From the NCBI GenBank assembly GCA_964491375.1, contig CAZBGL010000007.1:1-15712 (forward strand): a DNA stretch of 15,712 nt. Direction: 5' to 3'. This DNA comes from CAZBGL01 sp964491375. GTDB taxonomy: Bacteria; Desulfobacterota; Deferrisomatia; Deferrisomatales; Deferrisomataceae. The notes under the pieces are model-generated. The model saw only the letters and a program-made list of their open reading frames with translations, made no database searches and was not told the DNA's origin. Made by a program: the position numbers and the translations under genes. Below are positions 13,928 to 15,712 of this stretch, piece by piece. How positions within the stretch are numbered: the stretch's first letter is position 1; each line of letters starts with the position of its first letter.

Positions 13928-15136
13928 TTGGCCGCCGTACACCGCATTCTGTATGTGGAGGACAACCCGGCCAACTTCCGGCTCGTGGAGCGGATGTTAC
14001 GGGACCACGGATACGAGGTCCTCCACGCGCGGGACGGCTTCGAGGGGATCCAGAAAGCGATCGAGGAGAAGGATTCCCTTGATCTGATCCTGCTCGACAT
14101 CAACCTCCCCGGAATGGACGGCTACGAGGCCGCCACCAAACTGAAGACCCTGCCGGGGTTCGACCGTATCCCCATCGTGGCCGTCACGGTGAACTCCCTG
14201 GCCCGCGACCGGAAGCGCTCGCTCGCCGCGGGCTGCGACGGGTACATCCCCAAACCGATCTCGCCCGAGACCTTTCCCGAGCAGATTCGCGCCTACATCC
14301 GGGGCCGCAGGGACCGGATCCAGCCGTCGGACGAGCGGTTCTACCTGAGGGAGCACGCCCGCCGCCTGGTGCAGCGCCTGGAGTCCAGCCTGGCCGAACT
14401 CCGGATCACCCACGAACGAATCCGGCACAAGGACAAACTCGCCACCCTGGGCGAGATGGCGGCCGGCCTGGCCCACGAACTCAACAACCCGCTTTCGAGC
14501 ATCATGGCCGCGGTGGAGATCCTGCTCAGGCGAACCCCTCCGGAAACGCCGGAACGCAGGCATCTGGACGTGATCTACCGCAACGTGACGCGCCTGCAAA
14601 GGCTGGCCTCCGGCCTCACGTCGTTCGCCCGTCCCTCCGCGGCGGAGAAGACGTGGGTGCACGTGACCGAGGTCCTGGAGGAGTGCCTCCTCGTCACCCG
14701 GCACGAGTTCCGGAGGCGCCGGGTCTCGGTGGGCATCCAGACCGCCCCGGAGCTTCCCCCAGTGTGGGCCAACCCGGATCACTTGCACCACGTGTTCGTG
14801 AACCTGCTTCGGAACGCCGCGCAGGCCGTGGAGGCACGCCTGGCCGAGGACCCGGCCGCACCGGCCGAGGTGGCTGTAGACGCCTGCGCATCCGAAGACG
14901 GCTTGGTGGTTTCCATCACGGACACCGGCACCGGTATCCCGCCCGAGTACCACGACCGTCTCTTCACGCCCTTCTTCACCACCAAGCCCCGGGGGCAGGG
15001 CACGGGCCTGGGCCTGTACATCGTGAAACAGATCGTGGAAGACCTGGGCGGACGCATCGAGGTGCGAAGCCTCGTCGGCGAAGGCACCACCTTCCGGCTG
15101 CACCTGCCGGCGGCCGCCCGGAGAACCGACGCATGA
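13928..15136 (+). CDS. Response-regulator/histidine-kinase hybrid (REC-HisKA-HATPase)
   Basis: This 402-aa cytoplasmic signalling protein has the receiver first. The receiver (5-124) has the acidic pair Glu11/Asp12, phospho-acceptor Asp57 (LLDINLPGMDG), Thr87 and Lys109. A helical linker leads to HisKA with His183 (AHELNNPLSS). The ATPase domain has an N box with Asn296 (NLLRNAAQA), a DTGTGIP G1 box at 332-338, FTPFFTTK and a GTGLGL G2 box at 358-363. There is no membrane segment or PAS domain, so input probably comes as phosphate on Asp57 from another kinase. The start is TTG at 13928 with AGGGGGT 6 nt upstream; no ATG would keep the receiver whole. It overlaps the HDOD gene by 4 nt (ATGA). 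Confidence 0.9.
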   Translation: MAAVHRILYVEDNPANFRLVERMLRDHGYEVLHARDGFEGIQKAIEEKDSLDLILLDINLPGMDGYEAATKLKTLPGFDRIPIVAVTVNSLARDRKRSLAAGCDGYIPKPISPETFPEQIRAYIRGRRDRIQPSDERFYLREHARRLVQRLESSLAELRITHERIRHKDKLATLGEMAAGLAHELNNPLSSIMAAVEILLRRTPPETPERRHLDVIYRNVTRLQRLASGLTSFARPSAAEKTWVHVTEVLEECLLVTRHEFRRRRVSVGIQTAPELPPVWANPDHLHHVFVNLLRNAAQAVEARLAEDPAAPAEVAVDACASEDGLVVSITDTGTGIPPEYHDRLFTPFFTTKPRGQGTGLGLYIVKQIVEDLGGRIEVRSLVGEGTTFRLHLPAAARRTDA

Positions 15137-15712
15137 GGGCAGGAGCCCGGATCCCCTCGCCGGACCGCTCCCTTCCCACGCTTCCCGCGGTGGTGGCTCG
15201 GTTGGTCGCCCTGTTCGCCACCCCGGACTACAAGCTCGAGGACGTGGTGCGGATCCTGGAGCACGATCCGCCCATCAGTTCCCGGGTGCTGCGCCTCGCC
15301 AACTCCGCCTACTACGGGCTCCCCCGGAGGGTGGACCGCCTTCAGCGGGCCGTGACCCTGCTGGGATCGGCCACGGTCCAGGCGCTCTGCCTGGCCTCGG
15401 CCGTGCTCGAGCTCTGGGGGAACGCCCCTCCCGATGCGGTGCGCGAGCTGTGGACCCACGCCTATCTCACGGGCGAGGGGGCTCGCTTCCTGGCCCGCCG
15501 GACCCCTCCTTCCCCTGGAGGGCCCCACCCGGACGCCCTCTTCGTGGCGGGTCTCCTCCACGACCTGGGCAAGGTCGGATTTCTGGACTCCGACCCCGAG
15601 GGGTACTCGAAAATGCTGACAGAGGCCCGGGACGGACCGGAGCTCCGAACCGGCGAACGGGCCCTGTTCGGTTGGGATCACGCCGAGGCCGGGGCGGCCC
15701 TGCTGGACCACT
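15133..15712 (+). CDS. HDOD domain signalling protein (partial, runs off window)
   Basis: The first 193 residues are visible and the frame stays open to the end of the window. Residues about 14-193 match the HDOD domain: SLPTLPAVVARLVAL, ISSRVLRLANSAYYGLPR, AVTLLGSATVQALCLA and GLLHDLGKVGF. The His143-Asp144 pair of the HD superfamily is kept, although HDOD domains usually lack the full set of metal ligands and act as signalling scaffolds rather than as phosphodiesterases. The ATG overlaps the kinase stop (ATGA), so the two are translated together and probably work in one pathway. Whether a GGDEF, EAL or other output domain follows cannot be seen. Confidence 0.88.
   Translation, partial: MRAGARIPSPDRSLPTLPAVVARLVALFATPDYKLEDVVRILEHDPPISSRVLRLANSAYYGLPRRVDRLQRAVTLLGSATVQALCLASAVLELWGNAPPDAVRELWTHAYLTGEGARFLARRTPPSPGGPHPDALFVAGLLHDLGKVGFLDSDPEGYSKMLTEARDGPELRTGERALFGWDHAEAGAALLDH

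Noticed and set aside
1..15712. CRISPR arrays, tRNA genes, insertion sequences, phage or defence genes
   Set aside because: I found no regularly spaced 25-40-nt repeats, no tRNA T-loop signatures in the gaps, and no transposase, integrase or nuclease-effector genes. The short-period repeats at 588-882 have no spacers.

Overview
The window is very GC-rich, and nearly all of its coding sequence is core housekeeping in tight minus-strand operons. Three things point to a deltaproteobacterial-grade organism (Desulfuromonadia, Deferrisoma or a similar Desulfobacterota lineage): the gene orders yebC-ruvC-ruvA-ruvB and ispG-proS-pyrF-rlmB, two multiheme c-type cytochromes, and a small SH3/coiled-coil envelope protein. 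This assignment is inferred from gene content and order, not proven.

Layout. Positions 1-887 hold no gene I can support. The part next to rlmB (588-882) is packed with short repeats of 7, 8 and 9 nt and REP-like hairpins. A long minus-strand block then runs, in transcription order, yebC > ruvC > ruvA > ruvB > ten-motif cytochrome > four-heme cytochrome > ispG > proS > pyrF > rlmB (9584 down to 888). Most junctions overlap by 1-13 nt. The clear gaps are ruvA-ruvB (49 nt) and ispG-proS (132 nt); the latter carries another octamer repeat. On the plus strand, an SH3/coiled-coil/TM protein (9754-10422) diverges from yebC and converges on asd. A second minus-strand operon follows: an isopropylmalate-dehydrogenase-like gene > TPR lipoprotein > asd (13697 down to 10451). 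At 13698-13927 a divergent promoter region separates this operon from a plus-strand signalling pair: a REC-histidine kinase and an HDOD protein that runs off the window.

How the genes work together. YebC and RuvCAB cover translation support and Holliday-junction processing. IspG, ProS, PyrF and RlmB serve isoprenoid precursor synthesis, tRNA charging, pyrimidine synthesis and 23S rRNA methylation. Asd belongs to the aspartate-family amino acid pathway, and the LeuB-like enzyme probably acts in branched-chain synthesis. The two exported cytochromes are translationally coupled to ruvB and ispG and are the only obviously lifestyle-specific genes in that operon. The kinase/HDOD pair is a probable signalling module whose input is unknown.

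I see no clear new defence, mobile or biosynthetic system. The points most worth a second look are the cytochrome pair inside the ruvB-ispG junction, the mixed short-repeat zone at 588-882 with related copies elsewhere, the atypical coenzyme and substrate motifs of the LeuB-like enzyme, and the operator-like inverted repeat inside the kinase promoter.
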